Shown: positions 11,575 to 25,949, counted from the stretch's first letter. The stretch is 64,000 nucleotides of DNA from Gnetum montanum (GCA_015680685.1 MNCI01008953.1:178733-242732), one strand, 5' to 3'. Notes: generated by a model not told the origin, from the letters alone. Made by a program: numbers and translations.

Positions 11575-13128
11575 TGTTGATGTCAACATCACCCATGCTA
11601 GGCATGAGGCCATGATTAACAATAGCATATACATTTATATCATCAAATAGATTCAAAAATTATAGACATAATAAAGTTTTAAGATCAATTATTAATAAAA
11701 TGTACAAACCTAAATATATCAGCAAAAAAACATAATTCAACAATTAATGTTAAAATATTTTGATTGCCACTACATTGAGAGATCACAAATAGCACCTAGA
11801 AACCTAGATTAATACCAAAAGTGGTGGGCAACATGGTGGTGGACATAATCGACATCAGCGGTGGATGTGAGCATTCATGGCACTAGTGGGGAGTGGCCTA
11901 TAAAGAAGGTGCAGTAGCCACCACAAAGGGGCATCAGCCTCCTCCTCTCTTAGGCTCAAGTAGATTTAGAGATGGCCTCTCAACTAGCAAACATTGCACA
12001 CACATAGTGGGAGCCACAACCAATAGTCAACGGGGGTTAGCGCGATAGTGTCAACTACAACTATGACAAGCACATAGTGCATAATGGTAGTTCACCAACA
12101 TAGCAGCAAACAATAATCAATGATAGTGTTAGTTGTGGCTATCACATCTGCCACTATGAGTAGTGTTAACAGTGATCACATCTGCAACTACAAAAGGTGG
12201 TGTGAGTAGTAGCCTAAGGTAATCAATTGTGAGTAGGTGTGTCAACAGTGATGCATCAATAGCAGCACCATGATCAATGAGTGACAGTGGTCATGAAAGA
12301 GTTGTAGGAGGGTGACATAATCATGCACATGGTGATGGCAGCAATGACAAATGGTGTTAGCAAGTAGCTCACAATAGTAGCATCAATTCATGGAACTAGC
12401 ATACATGTTACGGATGGAAAGTGGGCATGTGGCAAGCATGACATCAGATAGTAGACGTGCACAATAGTGGACATGTCTACATGCAGCGCACGTTAGAGTC
12501 TCTCTCTCTCTACCTCTTTCTCTACATACCAGTGGTGTGTGATAGCCTTGAACAATGCACTACACGTGACAACGATGGTGCATGGCATGTCTCCCTCTCA
12601 GTAGTAGCAGCTTGCGATTCTTTGCTAGTAGTAGTAGATAGCATGTGTGTATGGTAGCATGAATAGTAGCAAATCATGTAGTAGGTGCACACAACATCAG
12701 CATTGACAACAACAGCATAGGAGATTTATCTCCCTCTGGCAGTGCAACAAATTGGTATCACAGATATCTTTCCCTCTTTCCATCATTGGCAACATAGGAT
12801 GAGAGTAAGACAACACATTCCTATAATAGTTGGGGTTTTCTTACCTAGCAATGGCCACTAGTAGCAATAGACCAGTGGCAGTAGTGAGGGACAATGGAAA
12901 GTTTAAAATTTACTATATTCACATCAATTTTTTGAAATATAAGATAATTATTCAATTTAAGTCTTCTTGATTTTCAGTTTAATTTAGTTTTTTAGAATGT
13001 CACATAGCTCTCTCTAGTTAAGACTATTCTTGGGTTTTTGTACCTATATGGGAGGCACCCTAGATGATAGTCTCCTTAAACAAGTTTTTCTTTTGGGTGT
13101 TGGTGCATCCAAAATTTATACATTAGCA
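11575..13128 (+). repeat. 3' LTR of element B
   Basis: It starts TGTTGATGTCAACATCACCC and ends CATTAGCA. It matches 5912-7447 with many transitions and few indels, which suggests an old insertion. Confidence 0.9.
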
Positions 13129-13365
13129 AAGAACTCCATGTAAGAGAGTTTGTAATACAATATAAGTTACAAACAACAACCAAAATGAAGATATTTGTAA
13201 CACACTATAAGTTATGAATAAAAGTAATGCCAAAAGGACTGAGGAAATTCTAAGAACAAATATTATGGATTATGAATTGAATTACTATCAATTAAGAAAA
13301 GTGCATCTCCCTATAAAAGATCTTGAGGCATCAATGTTGTATTAAAAAAACAATGAAATGTCAAC

Positions 13366-13391
13366 ATATATATATATATATATATATATAA
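13366..13391. repeat. (TA)n microsatellite
   Basis: About 12-13 TA units. A shorter TA run is at 14335-14353 and a TTCC run at about 14400-14416. Confidence 0.9.
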
Positions 13392-13403
13392 TCTAACAAA
13401 TCA

Positions 13404-14752
13404 TAACAATGTTAAGATCTTATGCAAGATTTTAACACCATTGCACCCAAATACAATAAAACCAAATTCTATATATCTTTTCTACACAAACAAGGAAATG
13501 ATGTTGCTAAGAAAGATACATACTTTCAATTAGATATTAGTCTTACTTTATGGGAATTAATTACGTGTAGAATACTATTTATTAAAATCTTTCAAAGTAA
13601 TTCCACTATTAGTATTAAGAGGGTCATATGTTTGAATCATGTCTTTTTATGCTACAAAAAAAGGTTATGCATTCACATCAACACTAAGCTACTAGAAACA
13701 CTACTGAGGTTTCTTCTACAAATGACGTAGATCCTACTAAGGTTTTCTTCATAGATGCTACAAATCCTAAAATAGTATCTTTTGTGAATGTTTTAACAAT
13801 TACACCACCTTTTATTTTACTATTGTTCAAAAGAAAATCCTTGAGAAAGGTCTAAATCAAATCAATTTCAAAGAATTATTTAATGATTAAAGGGAAACAA
13901 ATATTTGCTTTTAATATCTCACAAAAGCATATTGTTGATTCAAATGGTTTCTAAACTATTCTTCATTAAAAAATGTCAAGGAAGTCTATCTAATGGAAAT
14001 TACATGTCAAATATTCAAAATGGATAGCATGTTCAAAATATTTTAACTCCTAATGATTCATTTACAACTATTGGTCAAGATATGGAGATAATATATTTTG
14101 ATCATGTTGATTCTATTGGTTAGGTAAGGGCCTTATTTCCTTGCACCCAATATTAATCTTTTCATGGATTATTCAATTTCCTACCCTTGAGGGGAGGTTT
14201 TTCAAGATTGGTTATAAGATTGAAAACTTGAAAAAGCATTCCCAAAACCATTAGGCCATTCCTTTTTCTTTGTTTTTAGATTTGGAGTTTCTTATCTCTA
14301 CAGTACTCTTTTGTACTTTGAATTTTTATTTTTAATATATATATATATATATAGGGTCTAATACCCTCCTTAATAGGAAAATTAAAAATTTTATATATCT
14401 TCCTTCCTTCCTTCCTAGCAATATCATTATTCTCTAGAAATGAATATTTAGCTCTCCCACCCTATCCAAGACAATTAAGTTTGATGCTTTCTATTCATTA
14501 TAGAACACATAAGAATGATCGAATAGCATTATATATGCCAAGAATATACTATTTGTAGTTGGTAACTAAAAGAAGCAACTAAAAATATGACAAAATAAAT
14601 GTAATCATAACAATGTTAAGATCTTATGCAAGATTTTAAAACCACTACAGCCTAATACAACAAAATGAAATTCTATATATCTTCTTTACATAACCAAATA
14701 AAGGAGGTTACTAAGAAAGATATATGCTTTCAACTAGATGTTAGTCCTTATT
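13404..14752 (+). repeat. dispersed direct repeat, two copies of about 150 bp
   Basis: 13404-13550 and 14606-14752 share a common stretch that starts AACAATGTTAAGATCTTATG. They keep the same order of motifs with scattered substitutions. The frame 13422-13730 lies in the first copy and shows no recognisable domain. The DNA between them has no gene I can support. Confidence 0.6.
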
Positions 14753-15286
14753 GATGCAAAATTTAAAGATTTTATATATCAACTTAACCTTGTGATAGAT
14801 TCTCCTATGGTGAGTATGCTTTTTAAGCATTGACTATTACCCTAATAACTTCATATACCCTCAAATTTTAACTTGTTTTAAAGGTAACATAATTTTTCAA
14901 CAACCTTCCATCTACTATACATATGTGGGTTTTTGGTTTTAGCTATCAATGTTTTTCTATGAGTCCTTTCTTAATAAGAACAAAACTTGATCTTTGTTTA
15001 GAAATGTGGAATACATTATCATCAAATTTTAAAACACCAAAATTTTTCATATAATATAATAAATAATACATAATATTACACTTGTACATGTATTTGTCTA
15101 GAGGAAATTTCTCTCACATTAGGACCTTTATTCATTAAGAGATAATAGGCTTGATATCCTCCATATTTTTCCAAAGACTTCTCCTTTATATATGATTCAA
15201 GAAATCATGAAACATTAATAAGTTTAATGGAATGATAAAGTGAGTCAACCATTATTATAACATAATATGAAGTAGCCCATTATATG

Positions 15287-15345
15287 TGGCTCAAGTGGTT
15301 AGTTCATTATCTTATTAGGTAAGATATTTTCAATTCAATTAGCAT
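15287..15345 (+). mobile_element. possible tRNA-derived SINE
   Basis: TGGCTCAAGTGG at 15287-15298 fits an RNA polymerase III A box. TTTTCAATTCAATT at 15327-15340 is a decayed B box at about the right distance. Plant SINEs have this arrangement. The tail and target duplications are not clear. Confidence 0.4.
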
Positions 15346-15879
15346 TCGAGGGTATTCCTCTATAATTCTTCTAAAGTATTACATTGGTTATCTGTCTTGT
15401 GGTGTACTTATAATCATTATTTTGAGTTCAAAAAGAATAAGATTAACATTTAGACAACAATGAAAAATAGTATTCTAATTCAAGTGATAAGTAATGGATG
15501 TAAAATTCATAGATATAATAGAAAAGAAATGACATGTGAATCTAAGTAGGATATGATGTTACATTATCATCATGAAAGAATTATGGGTCAAGAAGGAATG
15601 ACTTAGTTATTAATGTAAATGCTAACATGCCAAACTAACATGAAAGGACTATATATTAAGAAGTGAGTGATGATTAATTTAACTCTTAAGGAAAACATGT
15701 TGAAATGCCATGTTGATAATGTGAAATAAGAACCATACACCTATAAGTGATGACTTATAGACTTCTAATGCAAGCATAATATATGTTGCATCAACTTTTC
15801 TCCTACTTCTTTATGCTTCATTTAACTTAGGAATATACTTTTATTACATGTTTTTTTCCTAAATAAATGGAAATACATA

Positions 15880-16040
15880 GGGGCTAATAGCACAACCCCC
15901 TCACCATAGTATGATAGATGTAACCCACTAAACAAGAGTGTCATATCATAAGGCTAATCCACTATTACAACACCCAAATGTAAAGGAAGGAATTGAACTC
16001 AAAACCTCATCATGAATAGGTGAGTATCAAAACAACTTTT
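15880..16040 (-). mobile_element. possible SINE remnant
   Basis: On the minus strand GAGTTCAATTCC (about 15978-15990) resembles a B box. I find no convincing A box upstream. Confidence 0.25.
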
Positions 16041-16499
16041 CCTTTAATTATAGTATTTAGTTAATTGATTAAATTTTTACACCTCCTCTTCTATGTTTTT
16101 ATTATAAATGATATGTGATATAAAGAAAATGATTATTAGAATCCACAAGAATGAATAAAACTACATCCTAAGACATATAGTTAATAGAATACTTTAGAAG
16201 CATTATAGAAGAATATAATGATGCCTCAAGTGTGCCTTGGATTAGAAACTTTTTTCCTAACAAGACAATGAGCTAACAACTTGATTCACATATTAGTGAC
16301 AAGAAATGATTATTCAAATCATTCAGTCATAACTAAACTCTTCATATTAATAAGAGATGACTAGGTATACCACATAAGGAAAACTAAAAGAATTTCTATA
16401 TTATCCTAAAATGATTATCCAAGTCATGATTAGTTGTTACTTCTTAAATTGAAAGGACAATTAATATGGAATTCCATATGGAATAAGTTAAATTTGAGT

Positions 16500-17400
16500 G
16501 TGCAACTGGGGTTTAAAAAGGAATGGTGTATCAATAAAGTAGTTATGCTCTTAGAAAAATGGATAAAAAAGATCTAAATAATTATAGAGTGACTGTAATC
16601 ATTAATATTTTTGTCAAGATTTTGGGTACTATTCTAGAATCTTTACTTGGAAGATAGCTAGAAGAAAATAAGATACATACAATTTTCTAAGAAGGATTTA
16701 GATGGCAGCATTGAACTATAGACCATCTCATTACATTAAATTGTCTTACTAGTACAGCAAAAGGTGCATAGAAGGAAATATTTAATTGATTTTTAGATTT
16801 TTGTAAGGCTTATGATTCAATCATTTGAAGAAAGTTATTGAGACATTTGGAAAATTCAAAAGTTTACAACACACTATTATCTACCATTTAAAAGCTTTTT
16901 AGAGAGGTATGCATTTAGTATATAGGGCAAGAAATATTTTTATTTAATATTTTTTTGGTGTAAATAAAAACAAGAATGTCCTCTCTTTACTACTTTACTT
17001 TGGATTTTTATTGATGAAATTGAAGAGTGAATGCATAAAATACCAACTAAATTTGCAATTATAATTGAAAATAGTCCTATTAGTCTCTTACTTTTTGCTA
17101 ATGATGTTTTTTTTTAATTTTAAAATTAATAGAATAATGACAATAAATGTTTAATATTCTTGATGATTTTTATTAGCATTCAAGAATGAAAGTGAATGTC
17201 TTAAAACTAAATTCATGATTTATAGTACACATAATAAAATATACAATTTTACTATAAAAAATGAACATGTGGGCATAACCTTCGCTTCCAAATATCTTAG
17301 CCTTATTTCCTTTTGAAAAAATATAAGAAGGAATTTTTTCTCACTTGGAAAATCCAAAACTAACTCTAACATGCCATTGTTCAACCAACTATTCTTTAGA
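16500..17400 (+). pseudogene. LINE reverse transcriptase remnant
   Basis: The plus strand, across several frames, reads L-N-N-Y-R then a hydrophobic stretch and K-I-L-G, L-E-E-N-K-I, E-G-F-R, then D-F-C-K-A-Y-D-S-I, later L-L-F-A-N-D-V-F-F in place of the usual F/Y-A-D-D. After that comes a segment typical of the region behind the palm (K-T-K-F-M-I-Y, K-Y-L-S-L). This order is that of non-LTR reverse transcriptases of plant LINEs, which prime on nicked target DNA. Many stops and the Asp-to-Asn change in the catalytic box make it inactive. The endonuclease part and the 3' tail were not recognised. Confidence 0.75.
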
Positions 17401-17680
17401 GATATACTAAATGACAATAAATGTTTAATATTCTTGATGATTTTTGTTAGCATTCAAGAATGAAAATTAATGTCTTAAAATTGAAATCATGATTTATAGT
17501 ACACTTAATAAAATATATAATTTTACTATAAAAAATTAACATGTGGACATAACCTTCTCTTCCAAATATCTTAGCGTTATTTCCTTTAAAAATATAAGAA
17601 TGAATCTTTTCTCACTTGGAAAATCCAAAACTAACTCCATCATGCCATTGTTCAACCAACTATTCTTTAGAAATATATTG
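17136..17680 (+). repeat. tandem duplication, period 274 bp
   Basis: 17136-17409 and 17410 to about 17680 are near-identical units, each starting AATGACAATAAATGTTTAAT. The unit covers the 3' part of the LINE remnant, so the duplication came after the insertion. Confidence 0.9.
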
Positions 17681-20600
17681 TATGGGGTCTTGCTCTAGCA
17701 AATAAATATTGGAACTAGATATAAGAAATTCAAAATATTTTCCTACTCCATGAATTTAAAATGAAGAGATATACATAATATAATATTATGCTTCTTGAAG
17801 TAAAGATGATGCCCTTAGAAGTTAAAGCCATTTATCAATTTATAGCCTAGACTCAATAGCGTTTTGAATTCTTATTTGATATATACTCTAAAAAACCAAT
17901 AATTAAAACCAAAGATAAAAGATGCTTTCATGAGAAAGTTCTATGGCTTAATAAATAGAAAGTTAAAGAGTAAATCCTTTATTTTAATCCTAAATAATTT
18001 TCCAAATTAATAAAATAAGTAATATTTTAAAAACATTGGGAAATTTTAGAAGGAAAGGAATTTTTCTATTTGAATGTAGAGACCTTAATTCAAAGAAAAA
18101 ATATCTATCTATTTCTATTCCTTATTATTTACAATGCATGATTAGCAAGGCATGAACAAAATCTCTTCATCTAAAAGTTAAAACAAGTAGATGGCCTAAG
18201 ATTTCTTGAGAAGAATAAATATGCTAACTTTGCAATACAAATAGCAGTGAAGATGAATACTACATTTTCCTATGGTGTTCTACATTTAAGCATATTAAAG
18301 ATAGATGGTAAATTACATTTCAAATTTGATTAATTTATTCCAAATTTTACTAAGAACACTTTGTAATTTTCTTAATAATATTTTCAAAACACATAACATT
18401 TATTTTTTTATTTTTGAATAAATCCAAAGGGTCTATGAATGTAGTAAAATTTAAGTTTTAATTTCATTTTTATTATTTGGACCATTAGGTATTGACCAAT
18501 AGCCCATTTATATATATTAACTTGAAATGACTATTTAAGTTGTTAAGGACTAGCCAAATATTAGCATTAGGTAAATTTGCTAATGTAACTAGACTGTGGC
18601 TTACTCCATGCTGTATTAATAAAATCCAAATATCTTGGTGACTATTTCTATATTGATTGTGATCCCACTGTGACTAACAATTTTGAGATTATAACTTGTA
18701 GGTACTTACAACTCTTGCAAATTATACAAAAACCTACTATGGAAAACTACAATCAAAGTTGCTCAAACCTGGCATAGTGCGACTTGACTATGACTCATAA
18801 AAAGCTCACAATTGCCTACCCAAACTAAAAAAATAATGCAAATGACTCCAAACAAATAACCATACATAGACATATGACTCATACTACTCCTAGGATAGAT
18901 TGAGGATGAGAATTACCTTAAACAGTATGTTGATATCTATATCATTATTTCATGATTACATAGGTAGGTAATTAACAAAACATATACAATCACCTACAAC
19001 CACTCCATAATACCACAGCATAAAATTAACATTCTTAATTTACTACCTACAGTCATGGAGTTAATTTGTTCAAAGTAAAATTCCTTGTTAAAATCATTTC
19101 AATATAGCACTATTTGGCTTAAACAATGAACAAATATTTTAAATTTAGTAAAGCAAGATAAAAGATTAAAGATGACAATAAGCATTTCTTTGTTAAATAA
19201 ATTAATCATACTACAGCTTATTTTTTCCTTTAAAATTTCATTTGATATAATAGAAGAAAATGTTAGAGATATTAGGGTTCTTATCTCTTTTAAAACATAC
19301 TATAATATAAATAATAAGTAAATTATTTAAGAAAGAAAATAACACATCATATATTAAAATTAAAATAACTTCATTTTCACATACACTAAGATGTTAGTTA
19401 ACAAGAACAAATACAAAAAGTAAGTTTTAGTAGTTCTCCATCATTGAATATATAAATGTATTTTTTAGATTTTGAAAAATGCTAAAGGATGATGAAATGT
19501 TTGTCATATCAATAGATTTATCTTTTACAACAAATTAAGCATAGGTTTTAGAGTTGACAATGGTGGAGCATTTGGAATCTAATCAATAGTAGACTATGAG
19601 TGACTATTACTAGATTAATTGATAATGAACACAAATATCATTAAATATTAATTATAGCAGTAGTGTACACATAGTTGGTACAACTGGTAAATCATCTTCA
19701 AATTTAACCATGAAATATAAAATCTATATGTATTGAATAACAAAATCATTAGTAACTACCTACTCTTGGACTTGTTGCAATTTTATTTTTGTGCCTTCAT
19801 AGATTTTCCTTATTCCTCAAATCCTCATTCAACCATAGATTTTTGTACCTTCTAAATCAGTTAAATAAATTTGCATTTTGTCCAAATTATATTATAATGT
19901 AGAGTTCTTTTCTTCTAAAGTTTAATTGTTGGAGTCCAAGTCTACATTCTTTATCGTTAGTTCCTAAACTCTATTAAGTAGATCATGACTTGTACTTGAT
20001 GTCATGATGAGTTTTCCTTGGTTAAGACATTAGAGTTCTTTTTCTTAAGCCTCCACTATGTCTAATGCTTTAGTATCTTATTTTAATATTTCTTAGACAC
20101 CTTGGCCTATTTCTCTTTATTTTCATATGCATGTTGCAAATCTTTATTCAAAGAATCATTTTGTATCAAAGCATTCATGAAGGAATCCTTATCCTTATTC
20201 CATCAACTATTCAAAGCCTTGGCTCTAAAGAAATAATCCATGGTGATGTAATTTGAAATCATCAAACCAATAAAAATTCATTACTTACTGCATTGGAATA
20301 CTACTTAGCTAGTGCTACAATATCTTTTGAGAGTTTATACCAAATGATGAATGAAAAATTCTTTTCATATATATATTCAATATCCTTCTATGCTTTTGTA
20401 TTGTACAACATTTATTTAATCAACTTTTCTCCACAAAAATCTCAAATAAGGCTATTATTGAGTCATAATGAGCAAATTTATTCTCAAATTGGTGGTTGTT
20501 AAGTATTAATTTTGCAATGGATGGTAAAAGACAATTACTAGCAGGTATAGACCACCCCTTAACCTAGGCTTCCTCCAACTGCTTAATTGATGGAATATAT

Positions 20601-23070
20601 ATCTTTGCATCCTGTTCTTTTGAAAAAGCTTTAATAAATAATTTGAACATCATTAATTTATTATTATTCTTCACTATCATGATGACATAATTCAACCTTG
20701 AATTCTTAAATACTCCAATGAAAGTGAAAGAAAATAGCTATAAGAGAAATAAGGTTGGGATGTGTAATAGTATCTAAGAGCATCATTCATTAGATTCTTC
20801 TTTAAAAGTAATAACTAGTCTATTTGGCTAGCTCTCTTCATCACAATGTAAAGGAGATTTATTAGTGGACAAGAAATGGAGTTTTTCCTCTTCCTAATAT
20901 AAACTCTACAAACAATGATCTCCACCAATCTTGAATATGACATTTTTAACTATGATAAAAATGCTCTCCCAGTTGCTGATGCATAGGTCCTTTTTCAATC
21001 ATCTACAATATATGATGTCTCAAAAATGAGATCTTTTTTAGATCAATTTCTATCTTTACTATCTGAAAATAAAATCTTAGAAACCTTACTAGAATATACT
21101 CTTTAAGTTAAGATGCAATTATAAATTTCTAACTTAAGTCACAAACAATTATGAAAAGTTATGATGGTTCATCAAGAGATACAACTTCTTATAAAATATA
21201 AAAAAACTTAAGTCTACACTTTGTAGGTATAATATATTAGAATGTAAATCAGAAAAAAGAAAGAATAGTGTAGAACAACAATCAGAAAAATATTATAATC
21301 CAAAAGTATAAGATAGTGGTACTTCATAAGTCCACAAGTTAAGATTACTTCAAATCTTAAGTATGAAGAGGAGTAGAAGATGAAAGTAGCCACCACCTTT
21401 CCCACATGGTGCTTGAAGTAAGGTGTTAAATCAAAAGAAGTTGAGTTCTAGATATATGCAACACCAAAAGGAGGACTATTGCATCACAGACAAAATGAAG
21501 AAATTTAACATAGTGAACTAGAATCAAGGATTCATGAAAGGAGTAACTACGAAGGAGAGAGAGACAAACTATGATCAAGGTAATATTTTATTAGTTATTG
21601 ATGGTAGCTAAACCAACTTAGCAATGGATTTTTGAAGGATCTAAAGTGGCCTAGCCTACATAAGACTAAGGATTATAACTTTCCATGAGCATCATAAGTG
21701 TACCATGAGCCCAAGATGCCAAGAAGATGCTACAACAGCATAAAAGTCATACCATTGCCAAAGTAACATCACTAAAACTCAAGAAGTTCTTACATACTTA
21801 ATGTAGCATAACCTAGAGATCATGTTGTGATTTACCAAAACTAGAAATAGTACTTATTATAGACTATCTATGATACCTTATGATAAGTGCTAATCTACAA
21901 AACATATCAGTGTGACTCTATTCATCACCAAGAAGATTTGTAAGTATAGAAAAGGTTACAAAGTGTAATTATCTTAAAGTTTGGATTTATAACCACACTT
22001 CTAGCTCATAAATAGATCTTGGTATATTAGAGTTACCCAAAGAAAGTGTAAAATGAAATTCTAATATGGTATCAAAGTTAGTGATGGGTTGAGTTAAAAA
22101 TATCATAATATCAAGATACAAAAGTGCTATTCAAGGATTCTTTCCATTAAAAAGGATTCACATGTATTCTTTTATGTTAGGGGTTTGCATGATTGGTGAT
22201 ATGTCCAAGAAATCTTCATAAACTCAACTTAAGATAAGTTATTGTATTTTGCTTTTATATTTTAAGTTTTATATGCATTTTTATTATTTTATAAAGCTTG
22301 TTTAATATGATATTCATAGAGTTTTCAATTTTTAAACTTTGATATCATCGTTATCATATTTGATAAAGTATGTGTTAATTTAATATTTATAAGTTTTAAA
22401 TTACTAAAATTTTAATATTAAATTATCATATCTTCTTTTGTTATATATAAATATTTTTCTTAAATTAAATCTGTTTGATATTGAATGTTGTGCCTATTTT
22501 GTTTAAAATGTAATAAATTAAACATTAAAATAACCATAATTTGCAATAGTATCTTAAATGTTTTTTAAAGGTGTTGGTTAACAATTTGGTATGCAATCCA
22601 AACTTATGCATTAACAATTATCTTTTGAGGTTGATACCCTTAGAATTACTGAATGAAAATCTAGTTTTATGATGGTTAGAAAAGTTGGTTCTTATGATGA
22701 ACTTGCATAAAAAATCATGTGCTAAATAAATTTAGAATTTTAACATCATTTACTAGATCTAGTTATTAAAAGTTAAAAAGAAAATGAACAGTCAGATAAC
22801 AAACAAAATAATTGGTAAATGTAGGAAGAAGAATTTAAAGACTAGCTTATTCAACTAGATTTAGATTGAATTACAAAAATAACATCACTCATTTTTTAAC
22901 ATGATAGCAACAAAATTTTTGTTGTAAGATCCAAGATACGTATAATGCTTTAATTTTCAAGGCAAAATTTGCATGTCATATTCAAGTTAGAGAATAATGG
23001 TTTATAAGTTTAGTTAGTTCATAATGTAATAATTCATTGTTAAATTTATTATAGGATTTTTTAACACTTT
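17681..23070. other. AT-rich DNA without recognised genes
   Basis: I looked for retroelement, transposase, tRNA and host-gene motifs on both strands and found none that I can support. The short frames at 20293-20502 and 21214-21405 are Ile/Leu/Tyr/Phe-rich, as expected by chance in AT-rich DNA. Confidence 0.5.
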
Positions 23071-24030
23071 CTTAAGTGTGATATGTTGTAGAAGAGTTAT
23101 TGTGAGATATGGTGAAAATCTAATGTTTTAATCATTGTGACATAACCACCATGAACAAGTTACCTTGATTTCCATGAACTAAGCTTTCCTTGTTTTTAAA
23201 ATAAATAAATAAAAATAGAAATGTTGTTTATTCTAAACCTTTTCCAAGCAATCCAAGTTTGTTTCACATCTCCAATAATCACCCATAAAGACAAAATAGC
23301 TTTCAAGCAACTTATTAATAGAGATTTAAAATAAATAAATCTATTATGATGATGTTGCATTTCTACAACTCCATCCATCATAAACAATGCTGCATGTAAC
23401 CACATAAAAGGAAGCATGGAAAAGTGCCACACCCCCAAACTTGTTTTAATTCTTTTAATTTTCTTGATTATCCCTTTCGTAATTACTTTTATTATAGTTA
23501 ATTTCTTAATTTATCTTAGAACTTGAACCACCATGAGTTAATTTCTTAATTTATCTTAAGTGTGATATGTTGTAGAAGAGTTATTGTAAGATATGGTGAA
23601 AATCTAATGTTTTAATCAATGTGACATGACCACCATGACCAAGTTACCTTGATTTCCATGAACTATGTTTTCCTTGTTTTCAAAATAAATAAATAAAAAC
23701 ATAAATGTGGTTTATTCTAAACCTTTTCCAAGCAATCCAAGTTTGTTTCACATCTCCAATAATCACCCATAAAGACAAAATAGCTTCCAAGAAACTTATC
23801 AATAGAGATTTAAAATAAATAAATCTATTATGATGATGTTGTATTTCTACAACTCCATCCATCATAAACAATGTTGCATGTAACCACGTAAAAGGAAGCA
23901 TGGAAAGTTGTCACACCCCCAAACTTTTTTTATTTCTTTTAATTTTCTTAATTAATCCTTTATTAATTACTTTTATTGTAGTTAATTTCTTAATTTATCT
24001 TAGAACTTGAACCAGCAAGCACACCCGAGA
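23071..24030. repeat. tandem duplication, period 484 bp
   Basis: Both units start CTTAAGTGTGATATGTTGTAG (23071 and 23555) and run in parallel to AACTTGAACCA. Each holds the same minus-strand frame (23196-23438 and 23680-23901; W-L-H-A, M-M-D-G-V-V-E). Its open state in both copies follows from their similarity; I do not recognise it as a gene. Confidence 0.9.
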
Positions 24031-24595
24031 ATTATGCTCCTCCAATTATTTCATCAATTACAACAAAAAGAAAGGGATTAAGAGGTATGATTATGGAAAA
24101 ATTAGACTTGACCCTTATATAAGATGGATGCAAGTGTTACAACATCATATGAAATTCTAATGGTTAAATTCTTCAATCTTCACCCATCCTATCTTTATTT
24201 AGAGATAACAAGATTAGCACCATAAAATAATAATCAAAATACAAAAAAATATAAAAGTTCATATTATCTATAAATAAGAGGAGGTAAAACTAATTAAATA
24301 GAAATCACATTAGTAGGATCTTAAACCAAATTAACCAAGAATTAAGTCTTCTACAATGTTAAACTATTAATGAATTCTTGTGCCACCAAAGATAATGATC
24401 ATGTGATTAGACTACTTGCAAAAGTTGAGTATAAAGTCTCATGTCAAATATCATCATAAAGGAGTAATGCCCATTAAAAGAAAACAAAGTATGGTTATAC
24501 TAATTATTAAGTCTCATGCCAAAATACTACCATAATAATAAAATAACAAAATATCACATATTATCAATAAATCAAAAGTACAAGACCCTCAATGA

Positions 24596-24660
24596 GGTGT
24601 TAGCCTAGTGGTATGGGTCTATAAATCTTAGGGTATACCTATGTGTTTATGCAGAAATTT
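24596..24660 (+). mobile_element. possible SINE head
   Basis: GAGGTGTTAGCCTAGTGGTA has the form of a tRNA-like start with A box TAGCCTAGTGG (24601-24611). No B box is visible. Element C inserted 60 bp downstream. Confidence 0.3.
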
Positions 24661-24721
24661 AGGTTGTAATGTAAACTAATGCACAACACTTAAAAACACA
24701 TAATTTTGCAAAGTTATTACC

Positions 24722-25654
24722 TGATGAGAAACAAGGTACCCCCTACGCCCAACCATACGAATCACAAGCATTCATATGTGATCCAGTCAAATTTCGCGGA
24801 CTTTATAGTTTCCAATGCACTAGTCTTCTAGGTAGTGAACCTTGTCCTAAGGTCATTCGTTGTCTTCTCAATTACACTTGTGAAGCACATGGTATGGTTA
24901 AGTGTAATTAAGTCATATAATTTTTATAATTTTATGTTTTATAGTCTTGGTTCTTGAGTAGAGATAAAGACAAGGTAATTTAATGGCTAATTCAATGTAA
25001 CTAACCTACTGGTCTCTAGCTGATCCTAACATAAGTATCTGGTACCACTTTCCATACATGTCTTGAACCCACGTATCCACCATTGGGTTACCAAGCGCTA
25101 CGCTACTGGGCATACCAAGCAATAATTCTACTGGGATTACCAAGTGAATACATGTTATGCTTGAAGCAATCATACTTATGTATTTAATCTATCTATCTTA
25201 TCTTGCTCAATTATCTTAATTACTAGAAAACATTGAATAAGTAATTGAAAACATTAAATGCATAAATGAAAATTTTAATCTATCTAGAATACTCCAAGGT
25301 TTATCAGAAAGCTCATCTTTATTGCCACACACACTGTCATGCTTAGGTACAATAATGCTTGAATAAAGATTCATACACTCAATGACTTCTGCTATTAGCA
25401 CTTGGGAAAAATATTCTAACTTTCAAATAGACAAACTATAAGAGCTCCACCACTACTATGAGAATTGATTACCATAAATGCACCTGGTAGCTTGTATTTA
25501 TAAACTAGGATAGACCCTTACATCAATGGAACCATGTCAATGTAATTGATTGTGTTGATGGGGCCTAGTCGATGGGGCCTCATCGATGCAATAGACTATG
25601 TTGATGGGGCCTCATTGATGAGGCCCAATCAATGTGACAAACCAAAACTCAACA
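24722..25654 (-). repeat. 3' LTR of element C
   Basis: On the minus strand it starts TGTTGAGTTTTGG and ends TCTCATCA. It matches 35536-36443, and more distantly 60776-61700 and 59822-60718. U3 has units such as GATGGGGCCTCATCGATG (about 25555-25635). A TATA box is at 25495-25502 (minus). Confidence 0.9.
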
Positions 25655-25664
25655 TACCCCCACA
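25655..25664 (-). other. polypurine tract of element C
   Basis: The minus strand reads TTTGTGGGGGTA immediately before the 3' LTR. Confidence 0.6.
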
Positions 25665-25949
25665 AATGAATGAAAACTTGTTCTTGAGTTCTTTACGAAA
25701 TTGGAAAGGTATGGAATGACTTTGACATAACAAAACAAAACAACACAATATGGACACAACAACTAAGTGCCCAGTGTTTGGATCAACACATTACAAAAAT
25801 TGCAGTGTTCATGACACAAAAGTGAACACCATGACATGATTCTTCAAAACTAGACAACATGTTCTTTTATGGCATGAAGTCAATGGAGAAGGTCAAAAAA
25901 TCCCATGCAGTGGTGTTTCCTAAGGTTTTGAGGGACCTTCACTGGCTTC

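Larger units (their letters stand above)
5912..13128 (+). mobile_element. Ty3/gypsy LTR retrotransposon B, internally deleted
   Basis: Two LTRs of about 1.54 and 1.55 kb start TGTTGATG. The left one ends CATCAACA, a perfect terminal inverted repeat; the right one has decayed to CATTAGCA. The flanks are GAGAA (5907-5911) and AAGAA (13129-13133), consistent with a 5-bp target duplication carrying one transition. Inside are a primer site, gag and protease remnants, and one open frame in which the start of RT runs directly into the integrase C-terminus. Most of pol is missing, so the copy depends on others. It belongs to the same family as element E (56060-59790). Confidence 0.9.

Noticed and set aside
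15287-15345. Intact tRNA gene
   Set aside because: Only box-like motifs are present; no cloverleaf with paired acceptor stem could be formed.
23196-23901. Two similar 73-80 codon minus-strand frames
   Set aside because: They are copies made by the 484-bp tandem duplication; no motif or family likeness supports a gene.
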